Of a stretch of 64,000 bases of DNA, positions 35,535 to 44,561 are shown piece by piece (position 1 is the stretch's first letter; the number at the start of each line of letters is the position of its first letter). Source of the stretch: Bin87 sp965116565 (GTDB lineage: Bacteria; Chloroflexota; Dehalococcoidia; Lucifugimonadales; UBA3495); contig OZ220699.1 in NCBI GenBank assembly GCA_965116565.1, positions 3,224,001 to 3,288,000 of the forward strand. Direction: 5' to 3'. The position numbers and the translations under genes were made by a program. Below the pieces are notes generated by a model. It did not search any database, had not been told where the DNA came from, and worked only from the letters and a program-made list of their open reading frames with translations.

Positions 35535-36074
35535 TCAGGCGTTGTTACCGCTCCGACGGGTGGTAGTCGTACGCCGCTGCCGAGTGCGCCGCGAGGAGAT
35601 CGCGGCCACGCTCACCAGTGGCTCCGGGTGCCCTTCCCGCAAGGTCCGGGCCCGTTCCTCAAAGTCATCGGCGTTCTGGAAGTCGTAGTACACCGACGCG
35701 TAACGCATGTACGCCACTTCGTCGATGGGTCGCAGGCGCTCCAGCACCATCAGGCCCAGGTCCCTGGATTTCACCAGCCCGCTTCCCAACCGTTGCAGCT
35801 CGGTTTCGATGTCGTCCACGAGGCGGTCGAGGTCGCGACGCGGAATCGGCCGGCGGGTGCAAGCGATATCGACCCCGGTCTGAAGTTTGTTCCGGTCAAA
35901 TTCCTGCCGCGTCCCATTTCTCTTTTCGACGAGCAGCGTGGGCAGGCGCACCTGTTCGTGTGTGGTGAATCGCCGGCCGCAGGACAGGCATTCCCGCCGT
36001 CGCCGTATGCCGTTTTCGGTGTCTCTCGAGTCCGTGACCTTGCTCTGGCTCTCTTCGCAATATGGACACTTCAT
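35535..36074 (-). CDS. nrdR: Transcriptional repressor NrdR
   Basis: 179 residues. The N-terminal zinc ribbon MKCPYCEESQSKVTDSR...CLSCGRRFTT is complete with four Cys, followed by the ATP-cone domain (residues ~47-137) with LLVEKRNGTRQEFDRNKL and the conserved VAYMRYASVYYDF. A basic, Thr/Arg-rich tail of about 30 residues is longer than in most homologues (150 aa). NrdR senses dATP/ATP and represses ribonucleotide reductase genes. A consensus promoter and two NrdR-box-like sites lie 45-127 bp upstream, predicting autoregulation and control of the downstream nrdJ. Confidence 0.96.
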   Translation of the reverse strand: MKCPYCEESQSKVTDSRDTENGIRRRRECLSCGRRFTTHEQVRLPTLLVEKRNGTRQEFDRNKLQTGVDIACTRRPIPRRDLDRLVDDIETELQRLGSGLVKSRDLGLMVLERLRPIDEVAYMRYASVYYDFQNADDFEERARTLREGHPEPLVSVAAISSRRTRQRRTTTTRRSGNNA

Positions 36075-36118
36075 AAACGTGGACGCCTTTTGGTCTCTTT
36101 TTCAAACATTTCTTGGAA

Positions 36119-36165
36119 ACCGCACATATTGTGCCTGGGGGCACAACAACCACAATCTCTTGTAT
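36119..36165 (-). promoter_or_regulatory. Tandem NrdR-box-like operators
   Basis: Two 16-bp sites start 31 bp apart, the helical phasing known for NrdR boxes. CCACAATCTCTTGTAT (36150-36165) matches 12 of 16 positions of the published consensus acaCwAtATaTwGtgt, and ACCGCACATATTGTGC (36119-36134) matches 11. They overlap or follow the predicted transcription start, where bound NrdR would block transcription. Confidence 0.6.
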
Positions 36166-36170
36166 TGCGG

Positions 36171-36201
36171 ATTATAGACCAGCGGCTCTTTTGCGTGTCA
36201 A
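36171..36201 (-). promoter_or_regulatory. Sigma-70-type promoter of the nrdR operon
   Basis: Reading the minus strand, TTGACA (36201-36196) and TATAAT (36176-36171) are both perfect consensus hexamers separated by 19 bp, slightly longer than optimal. The expected start point is about 36164, just at the upstream NrdR-box-like site. Confidence 0.65.
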
Positions 36202-36320
36202 TTAACTTGGCGTGGCACTTTTCGGCAATTTTCGCGTGTTTTCGGGCCGCTGGATTTTTTAGCTCACGCGCGGCGTGGGCGCGTCCGGGTTTTCGTTTTG
36301 GCGCGCCGTCGCCATCAGTG

Positions 36321-36356
36321 AGAAAAATCCCCGACTCCCAAACGGAGCCGGGGATT
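36321..36356 (-). terminator. Intrinsic terminator of ftsZ
   Basis: On the minus strand, starting 24 bp after the ftsZ stop, AATCCCCGGCTCC pairs with GGGAGTCGGGGATT around a GTTT loop, and the stem runs into TTTTT. This separates the division genes from the nrdR unit. Confidence 0.8.
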
Positions 36357-36380
36357 TCCGGAGGAGGTATGTTGTGGATT

Positions 36381-37523
36381 CTAGCGGAAGAAACCTCGCC
36401 GGTTCTGACGGCCTTGCAGGAACGTCGGCAAATCGTAGTCGACGGGATCCGGCACGTCCATATCATCCAGCAGCTTCGCGATGTCGTCCTCGGGCTCAGG
36501 GATCAGTGCCGGGAAGTCCGCCGCCACCATGGTCATCTTCACCTCGTCATCCAAGCGGGCGTCCTTGTTGGTCCCGAAGATGATGTTGGCGTTGGGGTCT
36601 GCCAGCTCCTCCACCACCCCCGCGGCGTCCTGGACCTCCTGCAGCGACATGTTGTTGCCGCCCGTCAGCACAAACAGGATCCTCCGGGCCCCTTCCAGGG
36701 AGATGTCTAGCAACGGGCTCTCGGTGCACTGCCGCGCCGCGTCCCGGGCACGCTCGGTCCCCCGGCCTCGCCCGATGGACAGCCAAGCCTGGCCGGCCCC
36801 GGTGAGGATCGTCTTCACGTCGGCGAAGTCGACGTTGATTTCGCCGGGCACCGTCACCACCTCAGCGATGGCGCTGATTCCCTGGTGCAGCACCGAGTCC
36901 GCCATCTTGAGCGCGTCCTCCCACGAGTAGGAGTCCGGTTGTTCGTCGTTCAGCACCAGCAACCGGTCGTTGGGGATGACGATCATCGTGTCAACCTGGT
37001 CCCGGAGCCGTTCCAGTCCCTCCTCGGCGTTGCGCCGTCGCGTCTGCGCCTCAAAGCCGAATGGCCGGCTGACCACGGCGATGGTGAGGGCTCCGCTCTC
37101 CTTGGCAATCTGGGCGACGATGGGCGCCGCGCCGGTGCCTGTGCCGCCGCCCATGCCGACCGCCACGAAGACCATATCTCCTCCGCGCATTGCCTGCTCG
37201 ATATCCGAGCGAGACTCCTCGGCGGCCTGCCGGCCCAGTTCCGGCTGGGCTCCGGCGCCCAGGCCGCGGGTCAGGTTGCGCCCCAACGGGATCCTGTAGT
37301 GGACGTCGCACCGCGCCAGGTGCTGCGCGTCGGTGTTCAGGGCGTAGTATTCCACCACCGGAAGCTTGTCCTTATACATCCGGCTGACCGCATTTGATCC
37401 CCCGCCGCCAACGCCCATCACCTTGATGAGCGGGACGCCGCGGCCGATATCGGGAATCATGCCGTCGCCCTCTTCAAAACCGCCAGCCGGTTCCCATGAT
37501 GCCGAATTGTCGGGGAATATCAT
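36381..37523 (-). CDS. ftsZ: Cell division protein FtsZ
   Basis: 380 residues from ATG 37523, chosen for the AGGAGG 8 nt upstream over an ATG at 37562. GTP-binding tubulin signature GMGGGTGTGAAP, nucleotide-contact GVGGGGSNAV, and T7-loop NVDFADVKTIL are all intact. The linker after the core is short and ends in the FtsA-binding peptide DYDLPTFLQ followed by a basic tail. It forms the cytokinetic ring. It follows ftsA by 132 bp. Confidence 0.97.
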   Translation of the reverse strand: MIFPDNSASWEPAGGFEEGDGMIPDIGRGVPLIKVMGVGGGGSNAVSRMYKDKLPVVEYYALNTDAQHLARCDVHYRIPLGRNLTRGLGAGAQPELGRQAAEESRSDIEQAMRGGDMVFVAVGMGGGTGTGAAPIVAQIAKESGALTIAVVSRPFGFEAQTRRRNAEEGLERLRDQVDTMIVIPNDRLLVLNDEQPDSYSWEDALKMADSVLHQGISAIAEVVTVPGEINVDFADVKTILTGAGQAWLSIGRGRGTERARDAARQCTESPLLDISLEGARRILFVLTGGNNMSLQEVQDAAGVVEELADPNANIIFGTNKDARLDDEVKMTMVAADFPALIPEPEDDIAKLLDDMDVPDPVDYDLPTFLQGRQNRRGFFR

Positions 37524-37655
37524 TTCGTGGTTCCTCCTGATGTTGGCGCTTAGAGACGCCATTTCTGGTTTCGTTATCCTGGTTAGATCCTCAGCGATGT
37601 CGCGGCGCTACGACACCGACGTCGTAACGCCGCCGCATCGCGCGGGTTTCATGCA

Positions 37656-38927
37656 TCATTCGTCCTTGGGTTCACCGGCGCCTGCCCTCGCGAACGGCCG
37701 TCGGAACAGCGATCCTGGGGACCAGCCCTTTTCGCTTTCCGGCTTGACGCGCCCGCGATCGGTCAGGTGCCGGTGTTTCACCGCCCATTGCAGGGTGCCG
37801 AGAGCCGCTGCGTACTCCGGTTGCCGCAGCGATTCGGGCAGGCCGGCATACCAGAGCGGCGCGCCCAGCCTCACCTGCGTCCTGAGTCCTCGCGAGGCCA
37901 TCTCGGCAAATCCGCGCATCTTCGCGCCGCCGCCGGTCAGGACAATCCCACCGGGCAAATCGGTGAGTTCCGCCGCGCACAGCTCAGCGTGAATCAGCTT
38001 CAGAATCTGGAGACTGCGCAGGTACAGAGGCTCGCACAGTTCGCGGCGCTGCATCGTACGTCTCGACTGCGTCTGCGTCGCGGGCAGCACCACGTTCTCG
38101 GATGGCGGGAGATCGTCGGGCAGGGAGTGCCCGTGTTCAATTTTCAGGTCCTCGGCCATCTGGTATGGCACCCTCAGCGAGACCGCCAGGTCCCGGGTCA
38201 GCTGGTTGCTGCCCACCGCGACCACCGAGGAGTAGAAAGGCGTGCCGCCCCGGTACACCGATACCTTGATGGTGCCCGCTCCGATGTCCACGCACGCGAC
38301 GCCCATCTCTCGTTCGTCGGCCGTCAGCACCCCTTCGGCTGACGCCAGTGGATGCGCCACCAGGCCATCAACCTGCACCTTGCAGGCCTGCAACGCCCTC
38401 ACCGTGTTGCCCAACGGTATCGACGATCCCCTGACCACGTGGGCTTCCATCTGCAATTCGTTCGTGTGCAGCCCCGTGGGGTTTCTGATGCCATCGACCC
38501 CGTCCAGCTTGTAGCGCATCGGTATGATGTGCAGGGTCTGCTGGCTCCTGCTCTCTCCCCGTTCCCGTAAAGATCCCGCGGCTCCGCTGATCAATGACCG
38601 CAGGTGTTGTTCGGTGACCGTGACCGGTTCCGCCCCGTTTTGCAGGCCTTCCGATGAGTTGACGCCGACGAGGTGCTCGCCGTTCACCACGGCGTAAACA
38701 TTGCCCAGCGGGTTCCTGCCCATGTACCTCAGGCATTCGTCCAGGCTGGTCCGCACGCCATCGGTGACCTCCGAAAAATCGTCTATGATCCCCTGCTGGA
38801 CGCCCAACGACGGCGCGGAGCCGATTCCAAGCGGTTTCAGTTCCCCCTCGGTTCCCAATCGGGCCACGACGGACACGATCTTGCTCGTCCCGATGTCGAT
38901 GACAGCGTATATTGGTTCCCTTGCCAT
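37656..38927 (-). CDS. ftsA: Cell division protein FtsA
   Basis: 423 residues. Actin-like ATPase: phosphate-1 loop YAVIDIGTSKIVSVV, SHS2/1C domain (residues ~85-165) with RYKLDGVDGIRNPTGL-like sequence, phosphate-2 GVACVDIGAGTIKVSVYRGG and adenosine motif GGIVLTGGGAKMRGF. A C-terminal basic/hydrophobic stretch (SLFRRPFARAG) could be the membrane-targeting helix. FtsA tethers FtsZ to the membrane. Its neighbours are rsmH (64 bp upstream) and ftsZ only: ftsQ, ftsW, ftsI and all mur genes are missing from the cluster. Confidence 0.96.
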   Translation of the reverse strand: MAREPIYAVIDIGTSKIVSVVARLGTEGELKPLGIGSAPSLGVQQGIIDDFSEVTDGVRTSLDECLRYMGRNPLGNVYAVVNGEHLVGVNSSEGLQNGAEPVTVTEQHLRSLISGAAGSLRERGESRSQQTLHIIPMRYKLDGVDGIRNPTGLHTNELQMEAHVVRGSSIPLGNTVRALQACKVQVDGLVAHPLASAEGVLTADEREMGVACVDIGAGTIKVSVYRGGTPFYSSVVAVGSNQLTRDLAVSLRVPYQMAEDLKIEHGHSLPDDLPPSENVVLPATQTQSRRTMQRRELCEPLYLRSLQILKLIHAELCAAELTDLPGGIVLTGGGAKMRGFAEMASRGLRTQVRLGAPLWYAGLPESLRQPEYAAALGTLQWAVKHRHLTDRGRVKPESEKGWSPGSLFRRPFARAGAGEPKDE

Positions 38928-38991
38928 GCTTGTGGTTTCCTCCCCCTGGGTTACGTGGCCCCGGTGAATATCTGCCGGCCGCGAGCGTCGC

Positions 38992-40020
38992 TCAGATCCG
39001 TTCCGCGACTCTCAGTCTCGCGCTGCGGCTGCGGGGGTTATCAGTTATCTCTTCGTTGGTGGGACGCACTATGCGGCGACGCACCGTCCTGAACCTTGGC
39101 TCCTGCTCACACACGCACACGGGAAACTCCGGGGGGCATACGCACGTGGCCGTCTCTCGGTCCATCCATTCTTTGACCAGGCGGTCCTCCAGGCTGTGGT
39201 AACTGATCACCGCCAGCCTGCCGCCCGGCTTCAGCAACTCGCCCGCCGCGGCCAGTCCCGCCTCAACCTGCGTCAACTCCTGGTTCACGGCGATCCGCAG
39301 CGCCTGGAAAGTCCGCGTGGCGGGATGTCGTCCGCCCCTCCGTCCCCCGACCGATCGCGCCACCACCTGGGCCAGTTGTCCGGTGGTTTCAATCGGCCGG
39401 CTCCGCACAATGGCCCGCGCGATGGCGCGGCTCCGCCTCTCCTCTCCATACCGGAAAATGACGTCGGCCAACTCGCCCTCGCTGGCAGAGTTGACGATGT
39501 CGGCCGCCGTGTCACCCACTGGGTTGTACCGCATGTCCAGCGGTTCGTCGGTCTGGAATGAAAAGCCGTATCCGGCGGTATTGACCTGTCGGGATGAAAA
39601 ACCAAGGTCCAGCAGGATGCCATCGACTTCGGAAATCCCGTGGTCTGCGGCGATCCGTCCCATGTCGGCATAGTTGCCGTGGGCCAGCATCGCGCGCGAT
39701 CCGTAACGGTCCAGGCGTCGCCGCGCTACGGCCAGGGAACGCGGGTCCCGGTCTATCCCCAGCACCACGCCGTTGGGGCCCGACGCCCGGAGTATCCCCT
39801 CGGTGTGGCCGCCCTCGCCCACCGTTCCGTCCACGTAGACGCCGTTGGTCGCCACGGCCAGAAACTCCAGCGATTCGGCCAGCAGCACCGGCAGGTGCGA
39901 TGGCTCCACGTCACCGTCCGGCGTCGCATCACATTTATAGATGGCCGTCCGCGACACAAGAAAGTCGGCCCAATTAACATTGGACCTTGGCCATGTCGCC
40001 GCCACCGGTACCGTCACCAT
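38992..40020 (-). CDS. rsmH: 16S rRNA (cytosine-1402-N4)-methyltransferase
   Basis: Up to 342 residues from ATG 40020; homologues normally begin at HLPVLLAES, so a GTG at 39909 (306 codons including stop) is a serious alternative. SAM-binding YVDGTVGEGGHTEGIL, substrate motif LLDLGFSSRQVN, TFQALRIAVNQEL and ISYHSLEDRLVK are the family's conserved blocks. The segment CVCPPEFPVCVC near the C-terminus could bind metal, as in many RsmH. It methylates the ribosomal P-site. First gene of the reduced division cluster and divergent from tig. Confidence 0.95.
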   Translation of the reverse strand: MVTVPVAATWPRSNVNWADFLVSRTAIYKCDATPDGDVEPSHLPVLLAESLEFLAVATNGVYVDGTVGEGGHTEGILRASGPNGVVLGIDRDPRSLAVARRRLDRYGSRAMLAHGNYADMGRIAADHGISEVDGILLDLGFSSRQVNTAGYGFSFQTDEPLDMRYNPVGDTAADIVNSASEGELADVIFRYGEERRSRAIARAIVRSRPIETTGQLAQVVARSVGGRRGGRHPATRTFQALRIAVNQELTQVEAGLAAAGELLKPGGRLAVISYHSLEDRLVKEWMDRETATCVCPPEFPVCVCEQEPRFRTVRRRIVRPTNEEITDNPRSRSARLRVAERI

Positions 40021-40320
40021 TTCACACTGACCCAGTCAATACACCTATGTATCCGCGGTTCCGGCAATAAGTGCCCGACGCGTGTGATGCGAAATGTAGC
40101 AAACGCAGGCCTGATCGCGCCCATTATGTGCAATGCATGATTTTCCGATTTTTTGAAAAGTTCACAAAAGCGGCGCGCTCGCGGCGGCGCCTCCGCATCG
40201 CCGTTCTCTTCTCGCGCGTCAACCCGTTGTGCTATACTGCGTCGCATACCGGGTAGGTCGGCGGATACCGCTCTGCCCGTCGCTTTTTGCTAATATTCCT
40301 CCCACAGGAGTGTACGGGCC
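40021..40320. other. Divergent intergenic region rsmH / tig
   Basis: 300 bp with no gene. A TGC-TATACT at 40230-40238 is a good extended -10 for the tig-clp operon, about 82 bp before the tig start. The rsmH side has no clear promoter hexamers. No hairpin or repeat of note. Confidence 0.45.
40230..40238 (+). promoter_or_regulatory. Extended -10 element of tig-clpP-clpX
   Basis: TGC-TATACT matches the TGn-TATAAT form that can work without a strong -35; no TTGACA-like hexamer is seen at the right distance. No CIRCE inverted repeat was found near it. Confidence 0.45.
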
Positions 40321-41736
40321 GTGAAGGTCACCAGGGACAACGCATCACCCATCGAGATAACCCTTACGGTGGAACTGGAACCCGAGGACGAAAACCCTTT
40401 CCTCGATCGTTCCTACCGTCGGACCGTTTCCCGCATCAACATCCCTGGTTTTCGTCGCGGTAAAGCGCCGCGTCACATCGTCGAGAGCATGATCGGCCGC
40501 ACCGCCCTGTTGCAGGAAGCCCTCGACTTCATGGTCCCCGAAACCCTGGACAAAGTCCTCACGGATGAGGATGTTTCCGCATTCGGCGAGCCGAGCATAG
40601 AGGTCACCGACCTGGAGCCCGTTTCGTTCAAGGCGACCGTACCGCTCGAACCGACCATCGACCTCGGAGACTACCTGTCCCTTCGTGTTGAAACAGAACC
40701 CGTGGAGATCGGCGAGGAGCAGGTCGACGACGTGCTCTCCCGCCTCCAGGAAGAACAGGCCGTCTGGGAACCGGTGGAACGCGCCGCCGAGTACGGCGAC
40801 CGCCTCAACCTCGACGTCAACGGCGAAATCGATGGCGAACTCGTCGTTGATGACCACGACGTCGAGTACATCCCCAACGAGGACAACGTCCTCCCGTTCC
40901 CCGGCTTTGCCCCCAATCTGGTGGGCCTGGCAGAGGACGACGAAAGCGAGTTCACCGTAACCATACCCGAGGACTATCCCAGGGAGCAGTACGCCGGGCA
41001 GGATGTCCAGTTCAAGGTGTCGGTTCTGTCCGTCAAGGAAAAGAACGTGCCGGAACTCGACGACGAGTTCGCCAAGTCGGTGGGCGATGGTTTCGACGAC
41101 ATCGAAGCGCTGCGGTCCAGCGTACGCGAATCCCTCACGAACCAGGCGGAAGCCACCGCCCGCAACGAGTTGGAGCAGAAGAGCCTGGAAGCCCTGTGCG
41201 AGGCTGCCGTGGTGAACGCCTCGCAGATCCTTTACGAGCGCGAACTGGAGGCCATGCAGGCCGACCGTGAGCGCATGCTGCGGCAGCAGGGCCTCGACCT
41301 GCCCACCTACCTTCGCTTCATGGGCAAGTCCAACGAGGAATTTCTTGAAGAAATGCGGCCCAACGCCGAGCGCAGGCTCGTTGGAGGGCTGGTTCTGCGC
41401 AAGCTCGCGGAGGTCGAGGAAATCGAGGTTTCGGACGAGGACATACAGACCGAGACCGACCGGCTGTTTGAACTCTCCGCCGGAGAGGATGCCGAGCAGG
41501 AGAACATTGACAATCTGCGCCAGTTCCTCGACTCCCAGTCAACGCGCGACAACATCCGCTCCTCCCTGCACAGCCGTCGCGTGCTGGAACGCCTGACCGA
41601 AATCACACAGGGCAGGGTCGACGAGACGGACGACAAGTCCGACGCGGAACCTTCACCGGAGCCGGCAGCCGACGAAACCGGCGCAGAGCCTGAACCCGCT
41701 GCCGAAGCCTCCGAAGAAAACCAGACCACGGCGTAG
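40321..41736 (+). CDS. tig: Trigger factor
   Basis: 471 residues, GTG start at 40321 with AGGAG 11 nt upstream. The ribosome-binding signature is GFRRGKAPRHIVE (residue ~41). The PPIase domain (~155-240) and the long C-terminal helical arms follow, ending in a highly acidic, disordered Asp/Glu/Pro/Ala tail of about 45 residues. It is an ATP-independent chaperone and prolyl isomerase at the ribosome exit. It heads the widely conserved tig-clpP-clpX order, 32 bp before the first clpP. Confidence 0.94.
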   Translation: MKVTRDNASPIEITLTVELEPEDENPFLDRSYRRTVSRINIPGFRRGKAPRHIVESMIGRTALLQEALDFMVPETLDKVLTDEDVSAFGEPSIEVTDLEPVSFKATVPLEPTIDLGDYLSLRVETEPVEIGEEQVDDVLSRLQEEQAVWEPVERAAEYGDRLNLDVNGEIDGELVVDDHDVEYIPNEDNVLPFPGFAPNLVGLAEDDESEFTVTIPEDYPREQYAGQDVQFKVSVLSVKEKNVPELDDEFAKSVGDGFDDIEALRSSVRESLTNQAEATARNELEQKSLEALCEAAVVNASQILYERELEAMQADRERMLRQQGLDLPTYLRFMGKSNEEFLEEMRPNAERRLVGGLVLRKLAEVEEIEVSDEDIQTETDRLFELSAGEDAEQENIDNLRQFLDSQSTRDNIRSSLHSRRVLERLTEITQGRVDETDDKSDAEPSPEPAADETGAEPEPAAEASEENQTTA

Positions 41737-41768
41737 ACCCAACCGCAATATTCCAGGAGCTGCTACTG

Positions 41769-42416
41769 ATGCTGCAACTTCCCGATCCCAAGGAACGCGT
41801 GCTGCCCAGCAACGTCCTCCCCGGGATTATCCGACCCACCACCGAGGGCGAACGAGCCTTCAATCCCTATTCCCTGCTCCTGCAGGCTCGGATCATCTAC
41901 CTGGGCACCCCGGTGGATGACGACGTGTCCAACGCCGTGGTGTCCCAGTTGCTGTACCTGGGCTGGGAAAACCCTGACGAGGATATCTACCTTTACATCA
42001 ATTCCCCCGGCGGTTCGGTGCTGGACGGCATGGCCATCTACGACACCATGCAGCTCATCAAGCCCGACGTCGCCACCGTCTGCCTGGGCAAGGCTGCCAG
42101 CATGGGCGCCGTGCTGCTGTCCGGCGGAACCAAGGGGAAGCGCTACTGCACCCGCAACTCCACCGTCCTGATCCACCAGGTGATGGGCGGCATCCAGGGC
42201 TCTGCCTCCGACATCGAGATCACCGCCCAGGAGATTCTCCGGCTGCGCGAACGCCTGAACACCATTCTCTCCGAGAACTGCGAGCAGCCCTTCGACAAGG
42301 TTTCCCGCGACTCCGACCGCGACTACTGGATGGACGCCGAAAGCGCCGTCACCTACGGCATCGTAGACCACGTTCTCGACCAACTCCCCGACACATTGAC
42401 CCGCGCCATCGCCTGA
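41769..42416 (+). CDS. clpP: ATP-dependent Clp protease proteolytic subunit (first copy)
   Basis: 215 residues, CCAGGAG upstream. Catalytic Ser111 (KAASMGAVLL), His136 (STVLIHQ) and a C-terminal Asp (SDRDYWM) form a complete triad, and YINSPGGSVLDGMAIYDTM shows the oxyanion and substrate strand. It forms the barrel protease fed by ClpX. Tandem with a second clpP 54 bp downstream, to which it is roughly half identical, suggesting a mixed ClpP1P2 complex. Confidence 0.95.
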   Translation: MLQLPDPKERVLPSNVLPGIIRPTTEGERAFNPYSLLLQARIIYLGTPVDDDVSNAVVSQLLYLGWENPDEDIYLYINSPGGSVLDGMAIYDTMQLIKPDVATVCLGKAASMGAVLLSGGTKGKRYCTRNSTVLIHQVMGGIQGSASDIEITAQEILRLRERLNTILSENCEQPFDKVSRDSDRDYWMDAESAVTYGIVDHVLDQLPDTLTRAIA

Positions 42417-42470
42417 GGCTTCGCCGCCTCCGCCGACAGGGATCCTTCCGTAAATTGCCAGGAGACCCCA

Positions 42471-43121
42471 ATGACCCTTCCTTTTGAAGATTCCCCGTTG
42501 CTCCAGCCGACCAACATCGTCCCCATGGTCATTGAGACCAGCCCCCGGGGCGAGCGCGCCTTTGACATCTATTCCCTCCTGCTTCGCGAGCGCATCATCT
42601 ATCTGGGCACTCCGATAACGGACCAGGTGGCCAACGTCATCATCGCGCAACTCCTGTACCTGGAACGCGAAGACCGCGACCGCGACATCAGCCTGTACAT
42701 CAACAGCCCCGGCGGCTACATCGCGTCGGGCCTGGCCATCCTGGACACCATGCGGCTGATCAACTCCCAGGTCTCCACCATCTGCGTCGGGACCGCCGCC
42801 AGCATGGCCACAGTGCTCCTCGCCAACGGCGCCAAGGGCAAGCGCTACTGCCTGGCCAATTCCACCGTTCACATGCATCAGCCCAACGTGGGCAGCTTCC
42901 AGGGTCAGGCCGCCGACATCGAGATTCAGGCCCGGGAGATAGTTCGCCTGAAAGAACGCCTTTCCAAGATTCTTTCCGAAGCCACCGGGCAGAGCATCGA
43001 AAAGATCTCCGACGACACCGACCGGGATTTCTTCCTAACCGCCGAAGAGGCCATCGAGTACGGCATCGTGGATGAAATACTTGGCGCGCCCACCGAGGAA
43101 GCCACTGCCGAAGCCGCCTGA
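42471..43121 (+). CDS. clpP: ATP-dependent Clp protease proteolytic subunit (second copy)
   Basis: 216 residues, CCAGGAG upstream. The triad is intact (TAASMATVLL, STVHMHQP, TDRDFFL). The His region ends in HQP..G as in classical ClpP, while the first copy has HQVMGG, so the two differ around the active site. The N-terminus PMVIETSPRGERAFDIYSLL is canonical. It lies 39 bp before clpX. Two active-looking ClpPs in one operon point to a hetero-oligomeric protease. Confidence 0.95.
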   Translation: MTLPFEDSPLLQPTNIVPMVIETSPRGERAFDIYSLLLRERIIYLGTPITDQVANVIIAQLLYLEREDRDRDISLYINSPGGYIASGLAILDTMRLINSQVSTICVGTAASMATVLLANGAKGKRYCLANSTVHMHQPNVGSFQGQAADIEIQAREIVRLKERLSKILSEATGQSIEKISDDTDRDFFLTAEEAIEYGIVDEILGAPTEEATAEAA

Positions 43122-43160
43122 TCCTGTCTCCCTCCACTCCCCCACACCAGGCGGCCAGCC

Positions 43161-44561
43161 ATGACCACCAGAAACCGCAACAGCAACTCCAACCGCAATA
43201 CCCACCGGTGTTCTTTCTGCGGTAGTCTGTTCCCCCAGGGTCGCCTCATGCGCCCGCCCAGCCAGAGCCGGGGCGGAATCTGTTTCGATTGCATCCGCGA
43301 ACTGGCGGCCTACGTCGCCGACCGGGGCGGAAAGAAACGCGGCGAGGAACCCAACCCGCGCACTCAACGCAGTTCCGACCGAGTTGAGCTGACCGAAAAG
43401 GCCATGGAACAGGCAGCGGGGCCGTCCACCACCCTGGTTCCGCGCGAGATCTACGGCAGCCTTGACGCATACGTCATCGGCCAGGAAAAGGCCAAGAAGA
43501 CCCTCGCCGTCGCCGTTTACAACCACTTCAAACGCATCCGCAGCGACGCCAAAACCTCGGACGTTGAGGTCCAGAAATCCAACATCCTGCTGATCGGGCC
43601 GACCGGCTCAGGCAAGACCCTCCTGGCCGAAACCCTGGCTCGTACGCTGGACGTTCCGTTCGCAATCTGCGACGCGACCTCGCTCACCGAATCTGGCTAC
43701 GTCGGCGAAGACGTGGAGAACATCCTGCTCCGGCTCATCCAGGCCGCCGATTGGGACATTCCGCGCGCCGAGCAGGGAATCATCTACATCGACGAGTTGG
43801 ACAAAATCGCCCGCAAGGAGGGCGTCAACCGTTCCATCACACGCGACGTCGCCGGCGAAGGAGTGCAGCAGGAACTCCTCAAAATCATCGAGGGATGTGT
43901 AGCCAACGTCCCACCCCAGGGCGGACGCAAGCACCCCCACCAGGAGATGTTGCAGATCAACACCCGCAACATCCTTTTTATCTGCGGCGGCGCTTTCGAC
44001 GGCCTGGAGGAGATGGTCACCAAGCGGCTGTCCGTCGGCTCCTCGATGGGATTCCTGGCCAGCGGCCCTGACCGCGCCGAACGCCAGGCCAGCGACGACA
44101 ACCCCCTGGATCAGGTGACGCCGGAAGACCTGCTCCAGTTTGGCTTCATTCCGGAACTTGTCGGTCGCTTGCCCATCGTCTCCGCTCTGCAGCCGCTGGA
44201 TCGCGACGCCCTTATCCGTGTGTTGATCGAACCCAAAAACGCCATCGTCAAGCAGTACCAGCAGTTGTTCGCCATCGACGATGTCAAGTTGGAGTTCACC
44301 GATGACGCCCTGGTTGCCGCCGCGGAACGCGCCCTGTCATACCAGACCGGCGCTCGTGTGCTGCGCCACATCGTTGAGGACGCCCTGCTCGAGGTCATGT
44401 ACGAGCTACCGTCCCTCGAGGACATTGGACGCTGCGTCGTACACGGCGACGCCATTCACGGCGACGCCTCGCCCCGCCTCTATCGTCGGAGCGGTGGACG
44501 CTACCTCACCCTCAAGTCCGCCCTGGCAAGATCGCATCACGAGTCGCGCCGAACCGCCTGA
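43161..44561 (+). CDS. clpX: ATP-dependent Clp protease ATP-binding subunit ClpX
   Basis: 466 residues. The zinc-binding domain has CSFCG and CFDCI pairs but with a longer spacer than usual (about 20 residues). AAA+ core: Walker A GPTGSGKTLLAETLA, Walker B GIIYIDELDKIA, the ClpP-docking loop around SSMGFLAS (equivalent of IGF), sensor-1 and PEFVGRLP-like (PELVGRLP) followed by sensor-2 GARVLR. A polar C-terminal tail of ~40 residues extends past the usual end. It unfolds tagged substrates for ClpP. Last gene of the tig operon. Confidence 0.95.
   Translation: MTTRNRNSNSNRNTHRCSFCGSLFPQGRLMRPPSQSRGGICFDCIRELAAYVADRGGKKRGEEPNPRTQRSSDRVELTEKAMEQAAGPSTTLVPREIYGSLDAYVIGQEKAKKTLAVAVYNHFKRIRSDAKTSDVEVQKSNILLIGPTGSGKTLLAETLARTLDVPFAICDATSLTESGYVGEDVENILLRLIQAADWDIPRAEQGIIYIDELDKIARKEGVNRSITRDVAGEGVQQELLKIIEGCVANVPPQGGRKHPHQEMLQINTRNILFICGGAFDGLEEMVTKRLSVGSSMGFLASGPDRAERQASDDNPLDQVTPEDLLQFGFIPELVGRLPIVSALQPLDRDALIRVLIEPKNAIVKQYQQLFAIDDVKLEFTDDALVAAAERALSYQTGARVLRHIVEDALLEVMYELPSLEDIGRCVVHGDAIHGDASPRLYRRSGGRYLTLKSALARSHHESRRTA

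Noticed and set aside
36124..36133. The CACATATTGTG palindrome alone as an independent operator
   Set aside because: Taken by itself it does not match the NrdR consensus length; it fits only as part of the 16-bp site in phase with the second box.
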